A stretch of DNA of 64,000 nucleotides from Deltaproteobacteria bacterium (GTDB lineage Bacteria; Desulfobacterota; Desulfuromonadia; Geobacterales; Geobacteraceae). The translations under genes were made by a program, and so were the position numbers. The stretch spans positions 1-64,000 of the forward strand of contig SBEG01000004.1 in NCBI GenBank assembly GCA_009668975.1, written 5' to 3'. Each line of letters starts with the position of its first letter. Within the stretch, counting starts at the first letter, position 1. Positions 18,092 to 27,214 of the stretch are shown here, piece after piece. A model generated the notes under the pieces. It was not told where the DNA came from and did no database searches. It was given only the letters and a program-made list of their open reading frames with translations.

Positions 18092-18493
18092 CGTTAAAAC
18101 GAGAACCCTTTCCGCACGCGCCACAAATCCCGCTCGCACTCCATTCATTGGACCACGGAACACCACCTCTATAGCCCTCCCTACTCACAAGTCATCAGAT
18201 TTCATCAAAACAGACTCAACTTGGCTCAAATGTTAAGATCTCTTATTATTGATAGGCACCAAAAATTCATCCCTTGTCAGCAACGAGGGATGGTCTCAGG
18301 GACAAATGAAGCTCAGTCAAAGTGCGAAATATCCCAATTTATCCATCACAAAAAAATTAAAACAACGGTGAAATTTGTTTTAAAAGCATATCTCTTTGAC
18401 TATCTGCTCAACTTTTACAGTTTTTTTAATAAATATTTCGGATAAAATCGCAACATATTGATATTATAATATAAATGCGTACGCGTTAATTAC

Positions 18494-18521
18494 TTGACAA
18501 TATTTCACATGAAAGTATTAT
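18494..18521 (+). promoter_or_regulatory. Sigma-70-type promoter of the flp/tad locus
   Basis: TTGACA and TATTAT with a 16-base spacer in an AT-rich stretch, about 115 bases before the first flp gene. The rest of the 18092-18634 gap holds no supported gene; a 74-codon frame at 18221 has no ribosome site. Confidence 0.65.
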
Positions 18522-18634
18522 TGGGAACAAAGGGACAAAATAACAGTGTTTGCACAAATTAAAACCAAATTCATCTCAATGAGATATAGTTCTCCAGTTT
18601 TTATAAAATCCTGCCAAAATCATCGGAGGTTGAA

Positions 18635-18829
18635 ATGCACCAACCGAGGAGAAATACCGTTCAGCCTATGCTCATTCTCAGAAACTCCAAAGGACAGACC
18701 CTCGTAGAATACGGATTGCTGCTCATTCTGATAGCTGTTGTAGTTATTGCGGCAGTTACCTTTGTTGGCCAAAAAACGAATACAATGTACTCAACGATCA
18801 GCACATCACTGCCTCAACCCTCGAACTGA
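18635..18829 (+). CDS. flp: Flp/Fap-type pilin 1
   Basis: A 64-residue prepilin of the Tad system. A basic leader ends in NSKG, followed by the processing site G-QTLVEYGLLL with glutamate at mature position 5, then a single hydrophobic helix and a short C-terminus. GGAGGTTGAA precedes the ATG. Predicted to be cleaved by a prepilin peptidase and polymerised by CpaF/TadB/TadC. No prepilin peptidase gene is in this window. Confidence 0.93.
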   Translation: MHQPRRNTVQPMLILRNSKGQTLVEYGLLLILIAVVVIAAVTFVGQKTNTMYSTISTSLPQPSN

Positions 18830-19134
18830 TTATTACAGCGGCAATTAAGCAACTCAATGCAGGAGCGCCTTCAGGTTCGATAATCGCGGCTAAATCCGCT
18901 CCTACGTAAACATGTTTAGCTGCCAGAGTAATAAGCTACTTTTTTACAAAGGTGATTCAAAGGTGGTTAAAGGAAACAACCCACACTTTACAAAACCACC
19001 TGTGCAGAAGAAGCTATTTTTGTGAGCGAATTACCAAAAAGGAGGTGAGGAAGCAATATTAATTTAGTGCATTATATCTACAGAGGTTTTAACCCTGAAA
19101 TATGGGTATTATCAGAAAGAAAGGGGAGACTAAA
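18830..19134. other. Gap between the two flp genes
   Basis: A 305-base spacer. It contains a short inverted repeat (GGAGCGCC... GATAATCGCGGCTAAATCCGCTCCTAC near 18862-18904) of the dispersed intergenic type. An orphan AAAAAGGAGGTGAGGAAG ribosome-site-like block at about 19037 is followed by only four codons. No gene is supported. Confidence 0.4.
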
Positions 19135-19329
19135 ATGACAAATTTTATGACTGAACAGTATGTGAAGTTTACGAGCAGACTTGCTAGCTTGCTCAAAAGA
19201 GAAGAAGGACAAACCCTGGTAGAGTACGCCCTTCTCCTGGTACTTATCGCCATTGTAGTCATTGCTGCGGTAACGCTTGTAGGCAAAAAGGCAAATAACG
19301 TATTTTGCGAAATCGGCGGCACACTCTAA
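19135..19329 (+). CDS. flp: Flp/Fap-type pilin 2
   Basis: A 64-residue second Flp prepilin. The ATG was chosen for AAAGGGGAG upstream; an earlier in-frame ATG lacks a site. The leader ends in REEG and the mature protein starts QTLVEYALLLVLIAIVVIAAVTLVG, nearly the same core as pilin 1. It has a longer leader and one cysteine near the C-terminus. A strong hairpin follows, so this pilin may be made in excess over downstream assembly proteins. Confidence 0.93.
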   Translation: MTNFMTEQYVKFTSRLASLLKREEGQTLVEYALLLVLIAIVVIAAVTLVGKKANNVFCEIGGTL

Positions 19330-19424
19330 TTACCAAAACTGGTTTTATTTTTTTTCAATGTGTGGAATTCAGGATCACCCGCAGTAAAAGGTGCTTACAT
19401 GCCTCACAAATGGAAAGGATCAAT

Positions 19425-19489
19425 ATGAGCACTCATCAATTATTCAAACAGATATTTTAGGAAGAATAATGATGGGTGCTCATTTTTTC
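19425..19489 (+). terminator. Long hairpin terminator/attenuator between flp and tadE
   Basis: ATGAGCACTCATCA...TTATTC pairs with GAATAATGATGGGTGCTCAT (about 20 bp, one wobble and one bulge), loop about 17, then TTTTTT. It should stop most transcripts after the pilin genes. Confidence 0.82.
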
Positions 19490-19595
19490 AGGTTGAAATA
19501 TAAAGATTTTTTAAACATTTAACAATGACAGTTCATTCCTCTATTCAGGCTTTTTCCTGAAGGATGGGATTGAGAAATAGATGAGGTGCAGTACT

Positions 19596-20066
19596 ATGCG
19601 AAACCAAAAAGTATTCGGCACTATGAACAGAATGCATTCCAAAGGCCAGGCACTGGTTGAAATGGCAATCATCCTCCCGCTTTTAATGCTTCTGGTTATG
19701 GGCATTTTTGAGTTCGGCCGTGCCATGTATATCAAAAACACATTAACACATGCTGCTCGTGCCGGTGCGAGGGCTGCAGTAGTAACCCCAAATATCATCG
19801 ATGCAACCGATGCTACATGTGGAAGCAGCGGGAACAACGCAAATATTTATCAAACCGTCTGCAACAACATTTATAGTGGAATAGATAAGAATGATGTCAC
19901 CATCGACGTTACCAGAACCGACCTTAATAGCTCTGGCACGCTCGATCCAGGTGATATGGCTGAAGTGAAAGTTGAGCTGAACAATTTTCGCACCAAATAC
20001 AGAATAATTCCTTTCATACCTTTACCGGTCGCTCTATCAGGAACTACTGCTATGCGATACGAATAG
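19596..20066 (+). CDS. tadE: TadE-like minor pseudopilin
   Basis: A 156-residue TadE-family protein. The leader ends MHSKG-QALVEMAIILPLLMLLVMGIFEFGRAMY, the characteristic TadE/F N-terminus with a prepilin-peptidase-like site, followed by a soluble domain with two cysteines (TCGSSG, TVCNN). The ATG at 19596 has GAGGT eight bases upstream; an in-frame ATG 15 bases earlier does not. Predicted minor component required for Flp pilus assembly. Confidence 0.88.
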   Translation: MRNQKVFGTMNRMHSKGQALVEMAIILPLLMLLVMGIFEFGRAMYIKNTLTHAARAGARAAVVTPNIIDATDATCGSSGNNANIYQTVCNNIYSGIDKNDVTIDVTRTDLNSSGTLDPGDMAEVKVELNNFRTKYRIIPFIPLPVALSGTTAMRYE

Positions 20067-20108
20067 CATCAAAATCATACATCGAAGCAACATACGGAGG
20101 GAGGACAC

Positions 20109-20999
20109 ATGACACGCCAGAAAACAGTTATCGTCGTCACGGCACTGGCGATAGTTTTTGCGGTGGTCGCGGCAGGTCTGATGTACAACTACCTGCAAAA
20201 ACAGGAACAATTAAAAGCGGGAACCTATCAGACCATCGTTGTGGCGGCCATGCAAATTCCTATTGGCTCCAAGATAACCGACACAATGGTCAAAACAGCG
20301 CCATGGCCGAAGGAAAGCGTGCCGCCAGGCAGCGCCAGCGATCCGAAGGCACTGACTGCGGCAGGACGCATCAACATCAAGAGCATTCCTGCCGGTGAGC
20401 CCATTACCGAAGACAAGTTGGCACCCGTGGGTGGTGCTGCCGGTGCCGGCTTCATGACCTACGTCGTACCGCCAGGACACCGGGCGGTTACCGTGGCTGT
20501 CAACGAAGTTGCAGGCGTCGCAGGGTTCATTACCCCAGGCAACAAAGTGGACGTGGTCCTGACAACCCCCCTCCCCGGAAATCCCAACGAAACAATCAGC
20601 AAAATCGTTCTCCAGAACGTCCCGGTTCTCGCTACCGGACAGATCGCTCAGGAACAGAAGGACGGCAAACCGATTGTCGTGCCGACCGTCACCCTCGACC
20701 TGACGCCCGAAGATGCTGAAAACCTCGTACTTGCCGCAAACAAAGGTCCCCTGCAACTGCTTCTGCGCAATTATTCCGACTCCGCCGAAGTCGCGGGCCG
20801 TGGATCAACCATCAGAAAGGTTCTCGGCGGTGCTCAACCGACCGTGCAGTCCCAGCCAGCAGAGAAAATTGTCCGGGTCATCCAAAGAGCGCCGGTCCGA
20901 AAAAAGGCTGCGCCGCCGGCGGACAACTACTCGGTCGAAGTTATTAAAGGTAAAGATCGCACAACGCGACAGTTCACACCGGCAGAAAACGGGCAATGA
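20109..20999 (+). CDS. cpaB: Flp pilus assembly protein CpaB/RcpC
   Basis: A 296-residue inner-membrane-anchored periplasmic protein. A membrane helix at 7-27 is followed by an SAF domain (QTIVVAAMQIPIGSKITDTM) and the CpaB/RcpC core (VPPGHRAVTVAVNEVAGVAGFITPGNKVDVVLT). GGAGGGAGG precedes the ATG. The family works with the CpaC secretin in Flp pilus export. The basic tail (QRAPVRKKAAPP) is poorly conserved. Confidence 0.93.
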   Translation: MTRQKTVIVVTALAIVFAVVAAGLMYNYLQKQEQLKAGTYQTIVVAAMQIPIGSKITDTMVKTAPWPKESVPPGSASDPKALTAAGRINIKSIPAGEPITEDKLAPVGGAAGAGFMTYVVPPGHRAVTVAVNEVAGVAGFITPGNKVDVVLTTPLPGNPNETISKIVLQNVPVLATGQIAQEQKDGKPIVVPTVTLDLTPEDAENLVLAANKGPLQLLLRNYSDSAEVAGRGSTIRKVLGGAQPTVQSQPAEKIVRVIQRAPVRKKAAPPADNYSVEVIKGKDRTTRQFTPAENGQ

Positions 21000-21026
21000 C
21001 GATATTTCAGGAAGCGAGGTGACACA

Positions 21027-22451
21027 ATGAGAGTCAACGCACACACTTCAATTTTCACCGCCATTCTGGCGGCAATCATCTTCTCCGCGGTATCGGCCTT
21101 CGCCGGCATACCGACCCAGGTTGCGGTCAACAAAAGCATCCTGCTGAATTTGAATAAACCGGCGACACGGATTTCCGTGGCCAATCCGGCCATAGCAGAG
21201 TTCCTCTTGCTGTCGCCACGCCAGATTCAGCTGAACGGCATTGCGCTCGGCACCACCAACTTGATTGTCTGGGAAAAAGGCGAAGCCAAACCGATCTTCT
21301 TTGATGTCAAGGTCGGCGGTGATGCCAGCTCCATTGAAGCGATGATCCACGAAATGGCGCCCAATGATAACATTAACGTAGAATTTGCCAACGACACAGT
21401 TGTCCTCACCGGAAAGGCAACGAACGAACAGACCATCAAAAAAGCGGTGGAAATAGCAGCCGCTTACTCGCCTGGTTCCAGTGTCAGCACCACCATCACC
21501 GAAAAAGATGGGATAAAGACCGCAAAGACTGACACTACCGCCAAGGTTATCAATCACATCATCATCGACCAACCAAACCAGGTCCTTCTCCAGGTGAAAG
21601 TTGCCCAGGTAGATAAAAGCTCCCTCAAAAAGCTCGGCGTCAGCTTTATGATCAAAGGGCAAACCGCCGAAGGTTTCTCGAACCTGATCGGTGTTCCAAC
21701 GGGCGGATCGACAAAAAGCCAAAGCTCCTCGGGGGATGGATTCAGCTCCAGCGAAGTGGGAAGCGGGACGGGTATTTCGGGTAATGTTGTCGGCCTTGGT
21801 TCATTCAACCCGCTTGACGCCTTCCAGTTCGGCGTATCTTATTTCCCGGCAGGGATCGGTGCCGTAATGCAGGCGCTGACCACCAAGGGACTGGCAAAGA
21901 TTCTCGCCGAGCCGAATCTACTGGTAAAAACCGGCGAGCGCGGCGAATTCCGCGCCGTGAGCAGGATTCCTTACAGTGTTCTACAAACCACTGGAGGGTC
22001 TTCGACGAGTACCATCGTCTTCGAAGAAGTGGGCATCAAACTTTTCTTTAACCCCGAAGTTCTGGACAACGGCATGATCCGTCTGAAGATCGACCCTGCC
22101 GAAGTAAGCAGCATAGCGGGCACTTTAGCAGTAAACGGTTACCCCATCATCGACACCAGATCGGCAAAAACCAATGTGGAGTTGAAGAACGGCGAGAGCC
22201 TAATCATTGCAGGACTCCTTTCAGAGGAAGCAATCAATACCATGTCCAAGATTCCGCTTCTCGGTGACATCCCGATCCTGGGGGCACTTTTCCGCTCAAC
22301 TCAGAAGGATATCAAGGAAAAAGAGTTGGTCTTTTTCATTACCCCCAAGTTGATGAGACCGACTGAATCGGGTGTAAAGACCGAACTACCTACAGATAAG
22401 CATCCGACTCCCGCAGAAGAGAAGGAATTAAGATGGATTCCGATTCCGTAA
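21027..22451 (+). CDS. cpaC: Secretin CpaC/RcpA
   Basis: Outer-membrane secretin of the Tad apparatus, 474 residues. A signal peptide is cleaved after SAFA near 26. A pilus-assembly N domain (VNKSILLNLNKPATRISVANPAIAEF) and a BON-type region (TVVLTGKATNEQTIKKA) come next. The secretin core has EPNLLVKTGERGEFRAV and NVELKNGESLIIAGLLSEE, ending in IPLLGDIPILGALFRS. A glycine/serine-rich insert sits near 225-250. GAGGTG lies upstream of the ATG. Confidence 0.95.
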   Translation: MRVNAHTSIFTAILAAIIFSAVSAFAGIPTQVAVNKSILLNLNKPATRISVANPAIAEFLLLSPRQIQLNGIALGTTNLIVWEKGEAKPIFFDVKVGGDASSIEAMIHEMAPNDNINVEFANDTVVLTGKATNEQTIKKAVEIAAAYSPGSSVSTTITEKDGIKTAKTDTTAKVINHIIIDQPNQVLLQVKVAQVDKSSLKKLGVSFMIKGQTAEGFSNLIGVPTGGSTKSQSSSGDGFSSSEVGSGTGISGNVVGLGSFNPLDAFQFGVSYFPAGIGAVMQALTTKGLAKILAEPNLLVKTGERGEFRAVSRIPYSVLQTTGGSSTSTIVFEEVGIKLFFNPEVLDNGMIRLKIDPAEVSSIAGTLAVNGYPIIDTRSAKTNVELKNGESLIIAGLLSEEAINTMSKIPLLGDIPILGALFRSTQKDIKEKELVFFITPKLMRPTESGVKTELPTDKHPTPAEEKELRWIPIP

Positions 22452-22582
22452 AGGTTTTTACCGGCACTCGTTCGTCTGATAAAACGTCCTAGAAATCCGA
22501 TGGAGAAGTAGGCCATAAAACCCAAATCTTTTTGCGATCAACCTCAAACATTTTTGGCCTACCTTCATAAGGAGGATTGGCA

Positions 22583-23665
22583 ATGATAAAACATGTATCA
22601 AATAGTAACGGGATTGCCGCTATATACTTGGCACTTATAATTTTAGCAGTATGCGCAGTTGTAGGACTGGCAATTGACATAGGATATATGTATGTTGTCA
22701 AGACGCAACTTCAAAATGCAGCTGATGCTGGGGCGTTAGCCGGAGCAGCGAAGCTTGATGGTTCTGCCTTAACTTCTCAAACTTTAGCTAGGCAAGAAGC
22801 CCAAAAATTCACCTTAACAAATAAGGCAGGTGGGGTAAGTGTAGCAACTGACCTAAATAGTTCAAATTCAAAAGATGGTGACATAGTTTTGGGTGTCTAT
22901 GATGGCGTCAATTTTTCTGAAACAATTGGGACAAATCCGGTAACCGGCAGGCCACGAATTGCAAACGCGGTAAAAGTAGTCACGAGAAGAACAGGAGAAA
23001 CTGGCACAGGCATCGCTTCAAATAACCCCGTTCAAACTTTTATAGCAAAAGTTGTTGGAATGAAACAAATGGGAGTAAGTGCTAGTGCTATTGCGGGGCG
23101 CCCTTTTGGACCAGCGGCACCAATAACAATGTGTGTTGATGGGACCAAGTTGCCCGCATCTCCTGGCCCACCGCCAGTTTACCAAAATTATTATTTCAAA
23201 GAAACAAAGCCACCAACACCCTTGCCTGCCCAAGGGATAGCCTGGACAGAACTTCAGGAAGTAATGTCCACAAACTTTGGCCCAAATAGTGACATAGCAA
23301 AATTGATTCGCGGTGAAATGAATCCTCCTGATGTCTGCGGAAAATATATCGCATCAAACAACGCAGGTTCTCAGCAGATAATGAAAGTACTTGATGACAA
23401 ATTCAAACTTGAGGCAAACAAATCAGGACTTGGTTATTGGGATACTGTAATTACTATAGTGAATGAGGATAAAAATGGTGTGCCAGGAGGATGCCCCCCT
23501 GGACTTTCGTCGAAAGACCCACACAAAGTTGTTGGATACGCTTATGTAAGGATCACAAATGTTGACGGGAATCCCAATCCGGGAATAACGATAAATCTAA
23601 TTGACTACGTCGCGTGTAGCGAATTAGAAACCAAATTGGGAGTAAAGCCTAAATTGTATAAATAA
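22583..23665 (+). CDS. tadG: TadG-like pilus assembly protein
   Basis: A 360-residue protein with the TadG N-terminus (GIAAIYLALIILAVCAVVGLAIDIGYMYVVKTQLQNAADAGALAGA), one membrane helix and a large periplasmic region. AAGGAGG sits seven bases before the chosen ATG. The DNA is clearly AT-richer than cpaC before it and cpaF after it (one 60-base line counted at 43% G+C against 65% in cpaF), a hint of separate origin. Confidence 0.85.
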   Translation: MIKHVSNSNGIAAIYLALIILAVCAVVGLAIDIGYMYVVKTQLQNAADAGALAGAAKLDGSALTSQTLARQEAQKFTLTNKAGGVSVATDLNSSNSKDGDIVLGVYDGVNFSETIGTNPVTGRPRIANAVKVVTRRTGETGTGIASNNPVQTFIAKVVGMKQMGVSASAIAGRPFGPAAPITMCVDGTKLPASPGPPPVYQNYYFKETKPPTPLPAQGIAWTELQEVMSTNFGPNSDIAKLIRGEMNPPDVCGKYIASNNAGSQQIMKVLDDKFKLEANKSGLGYWDTVITIVNEDKNGVPGGCPPGLSSKDPHKVVGYAYVRITNVDGNPNPGITINLIDYVACSELETKLGVKPKLYK

Positions 23666-23720
23666 TTTCGAGGTACTGTGCTTAGGTCTAGCGTTTATTA
23701 AACATACTTCGGGTGACAAC

Positions 23721-24530
23721 ATGAGATCGAGCATATTTATTGTTGTGACTATTGTCAGTATAATGCTTAATCTGCAAACAAAAGCTGAAAGCAGAGCTGT
23801 TGTTAATGAAAATTACAAGCGCAAAGCAATTGTAAATATGGATTCCGTGCCATTGTTTTCGTTGGAAAGTAATAATCGAGAGGCAATATTCACAATAGAT
23901 AAGGGAAAATCAGTTTACATTAAATTTATACTGAATTCTGAAAGTGGCACTTGGTGTGCAATTTCTGAAGCAATAGATGATGATTTAATTGGATTTGTTG
24001 ATTGCAATGCTTTGCAATTCGAGCAATGGTCTGGATCAGATTATACTGAAATATCTCAAGCACCAGTTTATTCAAAAGTAAAAAATACTGAAATTCCGGC
24101 CAATAAATCGTCAGGTGTTTTACGACCAAAGATAAAACAAAATAAAAACTGGCCAGCATTACTAGATGCAGCATGGCAGGGTAAACCTGATACAATTAGA
24201 AATCTCATTAAAGGGGGCGTTGACATAAATGCAAGAGATAAGGAGAGTGGACTAACTGCTCTCATGGCAGCTGCGGCTTACGGTAGTACTGATGTAATTG
24301 ATTTATTGATCTCAGCTGGAGCTAAAATAAATACTAAAGACAACTATGGGTGGTCTGCTATTATGATTGCCTCTGAACAAGGTAATTTAAACGCCGTCAA
24401 AGCATTACTTAAGAAAGGTGCAACCATATCTAACAAGGATTTTAATGGCTTTACGGCAGCAGATTTAGCTGAAAGAAACGGACATACAAAAATTGTAAAA
24501 TTTCTACGAAAAAATGTAGATACTAAATAA
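23721..24530 (+). CDS. Exported SH3-like/ankyrin-repeat protein
   Basis: A 269-residue protein not usual for tad loci. A signal peptide (MRSSIFIVVTIVSIMLNLQTKAES) precedes an SH3-like beta region (about 35-100) and three to four ankyrin repeats from about 145 (DAAWQGKPDTIRNLIKGGVD; GLTALMAAAAYGSTDVIDLL; GWSAIMIASEQGNLNAVKALL; GFTAADLAERNGHTKIVKFL). The gene is AT-rich (a sampled line is 37% G+C) and lies between tadG and cpaE in the same direction. Probably an acquired periplasmic protein-binding module; partner unknown. Confidence 0.75.
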   Translation: MRSSIFIVVTIVSIMLNLQTKAESRAVVNENYKRKAIVNMDSVPLFSLESNNREAIFTIDKGKSVYIKFILNSESGTWCAISEAIDDDLIGFVDCNALQFEQWSGSDYTEISQAPVYSKVKNTEIPANKSSGVLRPKIKQNKNWPALLDAAWQGKPDTIRNLIKGGVDINARDKESGLTALMAAAAYGSTDVIDLLISAGAKINTKDNYGWSAIMIASEQGNLNAVKALLKKGATISNKDFNGFTAADLAERNGHTKIVKFLRKNVDTK

Positions 24531-24725
24531 AATAAGTAGCTATTAAAGCTAATGATCAGAAATATGGATCAGACTAATGTCGAGAAATTTTAACGACATG
24601 TTTATGACGTGATTAAAAAAACTCTCGCAGAATACTCTAAGCAAGACTAAAGCGAACTAATACTAACCTAGCAAATCAAGCCACTTGTGATAGTAGATTT
24701 TATCTTATAGGAGTAGACAATCCAC

Positions 24726-25865
24726 ATGCCTCCACACATTTCCATGGTCATCATCGACAGCGACAAACCCTCACGAGACGTAATTGCGTCCATAGTGCAT
24801 CCGTTTGCCGACACTATCAAAATAGAGGGATCGGTCGAAGACTTTGGTGAGGGACTGAAAATAATCAAAAAAGCCTCCGCCAATATCGTCATCCTGGAAG
24901 TAAACGACCTGAATCGTGGCATTGAAGAGGTTCAGTATCTACTCACGAACCATCCAAAACTGTCAATAATCGTCAGCTCGTTTGAGAAAAGCACGGAGTG
25001 GATTCTGAAACTGATGCGGGCCGGTGCCGTCGAATACCTGTTGCGCCCCATCGCTCAGGAGGAGTTGATCCAGGCACTGACCAAAGTGGGCAGGTTCTGG
25101 TTCACAAAACCGGCGACAGAAACAAAGTCGGGAAAAATTATTGCTGTCTATTATCCGACCGGTGGTGCGGGAGTAACAACAGTAGCGGTGAACCTGGCTG
25201 CCGGGCTTGCGACGGAAAACACCAAGGTGGCGCTGGTCGACCTGAACCTGCTGACCGGTGACATTTCCACTTTTCTGGATGTAAATCCATCTTACACCTT
25301 GAGCAGCGTCACCAATAACATCGCACGGCTCGACGCCAATTTTCTCATGGGCGTTATGACGCGTCATTCGTCAGGACCCTATGTACTGACGGAACCGACA
25401 GAAGTGGACGAGGCAATCGACATCACCCCCGAGCAGGTGCACCGCCTGCTGCTGTTTCTCAAGGGAATTTTCGACTATGTAGTTGTTGACTGCGGCGGGC
25501 AACTTGCCGGCTGCACCATGGCTATTCTGGAGAATGCCCATTTAACTCTCTTCACCATGGTACTGAGCCTTCCGACCATCAAGACCGCAAAACGCTATCT
25601 GACGGCAATGGAAAGAAAAGGCATCAGAAAAGATCGACTGAGACTGATCGTAAACCGCTATCTGCCAAAAGCTGACATTCAAATAAAAGATGCCGAGCGG
25701 GTACTGAATCAGAAAGTTTTCACCACCATACCGAATGACTATGAGGATATCATCTCATCAATTAACAAGGGAATACCGCTGATCAAACTGATGCCCCGGT
25801 CCTCTGCAAGCAAAGCCTTTGAAAGCATGGTCAGCCTGCTGAGAAAAGATTTGGAAAATAAATAA
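24726..25865 (+). CDS. cpaE: Pilus localisation ATPase-like CpaE/TadZ
   Basis: A 379-residue CpaE/TadZ protein. Residues 1-120 form a receiver-like fold in which the phosphorylatable aspartate is replaced (E58 in VVILEVND). Residues 135-379 form a MinD/ParA-type domain. The P-loop reads GGAGVTT at 146-152, so the catalytic lysine of KGGxGKTT is missing. The family places Tad machinery at the cell pole. The ATG has AGGAG 12 bases upstream, rather far. Confidence 0.9.
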   Translation: MPPHISMVIIDSDKPSRDVIASIVHPFADTIKIEGSVEDFGEGLKIIKKASANIVILEVNDLNRGIEEVQYLLTNHPKLSIIVSSFEKSTEWILKLMRAGAVEYLLRPIAQEELIQALTKVGRFWFTKPATETKSGKIIAVYYPTGGAGVTTVAVNLAAGLATENTKVALVDLNLLTGDISTFLDVNPSYTLSSVTNNIARLDANFLMGVMTRHSSGPYVLTEPTEVDEAIDITPEQVHRLLLFLKGIFDYVVVDCGGQLAGCTMAILENAHLTLFTMVLSLPTIKTAKRYLTAMERKGIRKDRLRLIVNRYLPKADIQIKDAERVLNQKVFTTIPNDYEDIISSINKGIPLIKLMPRSSASKAFESMVSLLRKDLENK

Positions 25866-25895
25866 ATCAGTTCACACATAAACAAGGAGTCTGGT

Positions 25896-27200
25896 ATGGC
25901 TTTCGATCCTTTAGAAATAAGAACGGGTAGCGCCGGTAAAGATAGGGAATTTTTCCAGGAACTGAAGACGCGAATTCACCGGCGGCTCATCGACAAACTC
26001 GATCTTTCAAAAGTTGACATGATCGGCAGCAATGAACTGATTCGTGAAATCGGCTACATTATCGAGAGTCTCATTGTCGAGGAAGGCGTACCGCTGAACC
26101 AGGTAGAGAAAGATCGGCTGGTCGTGGAAATTCAGCACGAAACCTTCGGGCTCGGCCCCCTTGAACCTCTGCTCTCAGACCCTGAGATTTCTGACATCCT
26201 GGTAAACAACAGTTCACAGGTCTATGTCGAACGCTTCGGCAAACTCCAGAAAACCGACATCTGCTTCAGAGATGACAAACATCTGCTGCAGATTATTGAA
26301 CGAATCGTTTCCAAGGTGGGTAGAAGGATCGATGAGTCGTCACCGTATGTGGATGCACGGCTGCCGGACGGTTCGAGGGTCAACGCGATTATTCCGCCCC
26401 TGGCCATAGACGGCCCGGCTCTCTCCATCCGCCGATTCGGTATGGAGCCGCTGAAATTAAACGACCTGCTCCGCTTCGGGACCATGGACAGCCGCATTGC
26501 CCATGTCCTGCAGGGTGCAGTGAAGACCCGCCTCAACATCCTGATCTCCGGCGGTACCGGCAGCGGGAAGACAACCCTTCTGAACGTGCTTTCCGAATAC
26601 ATCCCCTTTGATGAGCGAGTTGTCAGCATTGAAGACTCGGCAGAACTTCACATGAAGCAGGAACACGTAGTCCGGCTGGAGACACGTCCACCGAACATCG
26701 AGGGACGCGGCGAAGTAACCCAGCGCGACCTGCTGCGAAACGCTTTGAGGATGCGTCCGGACCGGATCATCATCGGCGAGGTGCGCGGCGGCGAAGCACT
26801 TGACATGCTCCAGGCCATGAACACCGGCCACGACGGTTCACTCTCCACCATCCACGCAAACACTACCCGTGATGCCATGGCCCGACTGGAAACAATGGTT
26901 CTCATGGCAGGCATGGATCTGCCGGAGCGGGCAATCCGTGAACAGGTAACATCGGCAATCGATCTCGTTATTCAACTTGTTCGTTTCTCAGACGGTACCA
27001 GAAAGATCGTTAAAGTGTCCGAGATTACCGGTATGGAAGGAAACACCATTGTCATGCACGATGTTTTCGTCTACGAACAGCGTGGGGTGGACAAGGATGG
27101 AAACGTGGTAGGCCAATTTAAGGCAACCGGTGTCCGGCCATTTTTCGCTGAGAGATTCAGGGTATACGGTTACGAAATTCCCGAGGGCACATTCGAGTAA
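25896..27200 (+). CDS. cpaF: Tad secretion ATPase CpaF/TadA
   Basis: Hexameric type IV secretion-family ATPase that powers Flp pilus assembly, 434 residues. Walker [10 protein letters not shown] is at about 219-227, the Asp box and Walker B at [36 protein letters not shown], and a conserved N-terminal domain ends with [36 protein letters not shown] precedes the ATG. It is followed after 14 bases by tadB. Confidence 0.97.
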   Translation: MAFDPLEIRTGSAGKDREFFQELKTRIHRRLIDKLDLSKVDMIGSNELIREIGYIIESLIVEEGVPLNQVEKDRLVVEIQHETFGLGPLEPLLSDPEISDILVNNSSQVYVERFGKLQKTDICFRDDKHLLQIIERIVSKVGRRIDESSPYVDARLPDGSRVNAIIPPLAIDGPALSIRRFGMEPLKLNDLLRFGTMDSRIAHVLQGAVKTRLNILISGGTGSGKTTLLNVLSEYIPFDERVVSIEDSAELHMKQEHVVRLETRPPNIEGRGEVTQRDLLRNALRMRPDRIIIGEVRGGEALDMLQAMNTGHDGSLSTIHANTTRDAMARLETMVLMAGMDLPERAIREQVTSAIDLVIQLVRFSDGTRKIVKVSEITGMEGNTIVMHDVFVYEQRGVDKDGNVVGQFKATGVRPFFAERFRVYGYEIPEGTFE

Positions 27201-27214
27201 ACAGGAGGTAACCC

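Noticed and set aside
18221-18445. 74-codon frame before the flp promoter
   Set aside because: No ribosome site, low-complexity end, and it lies upstream of the mapped promoter candidate.
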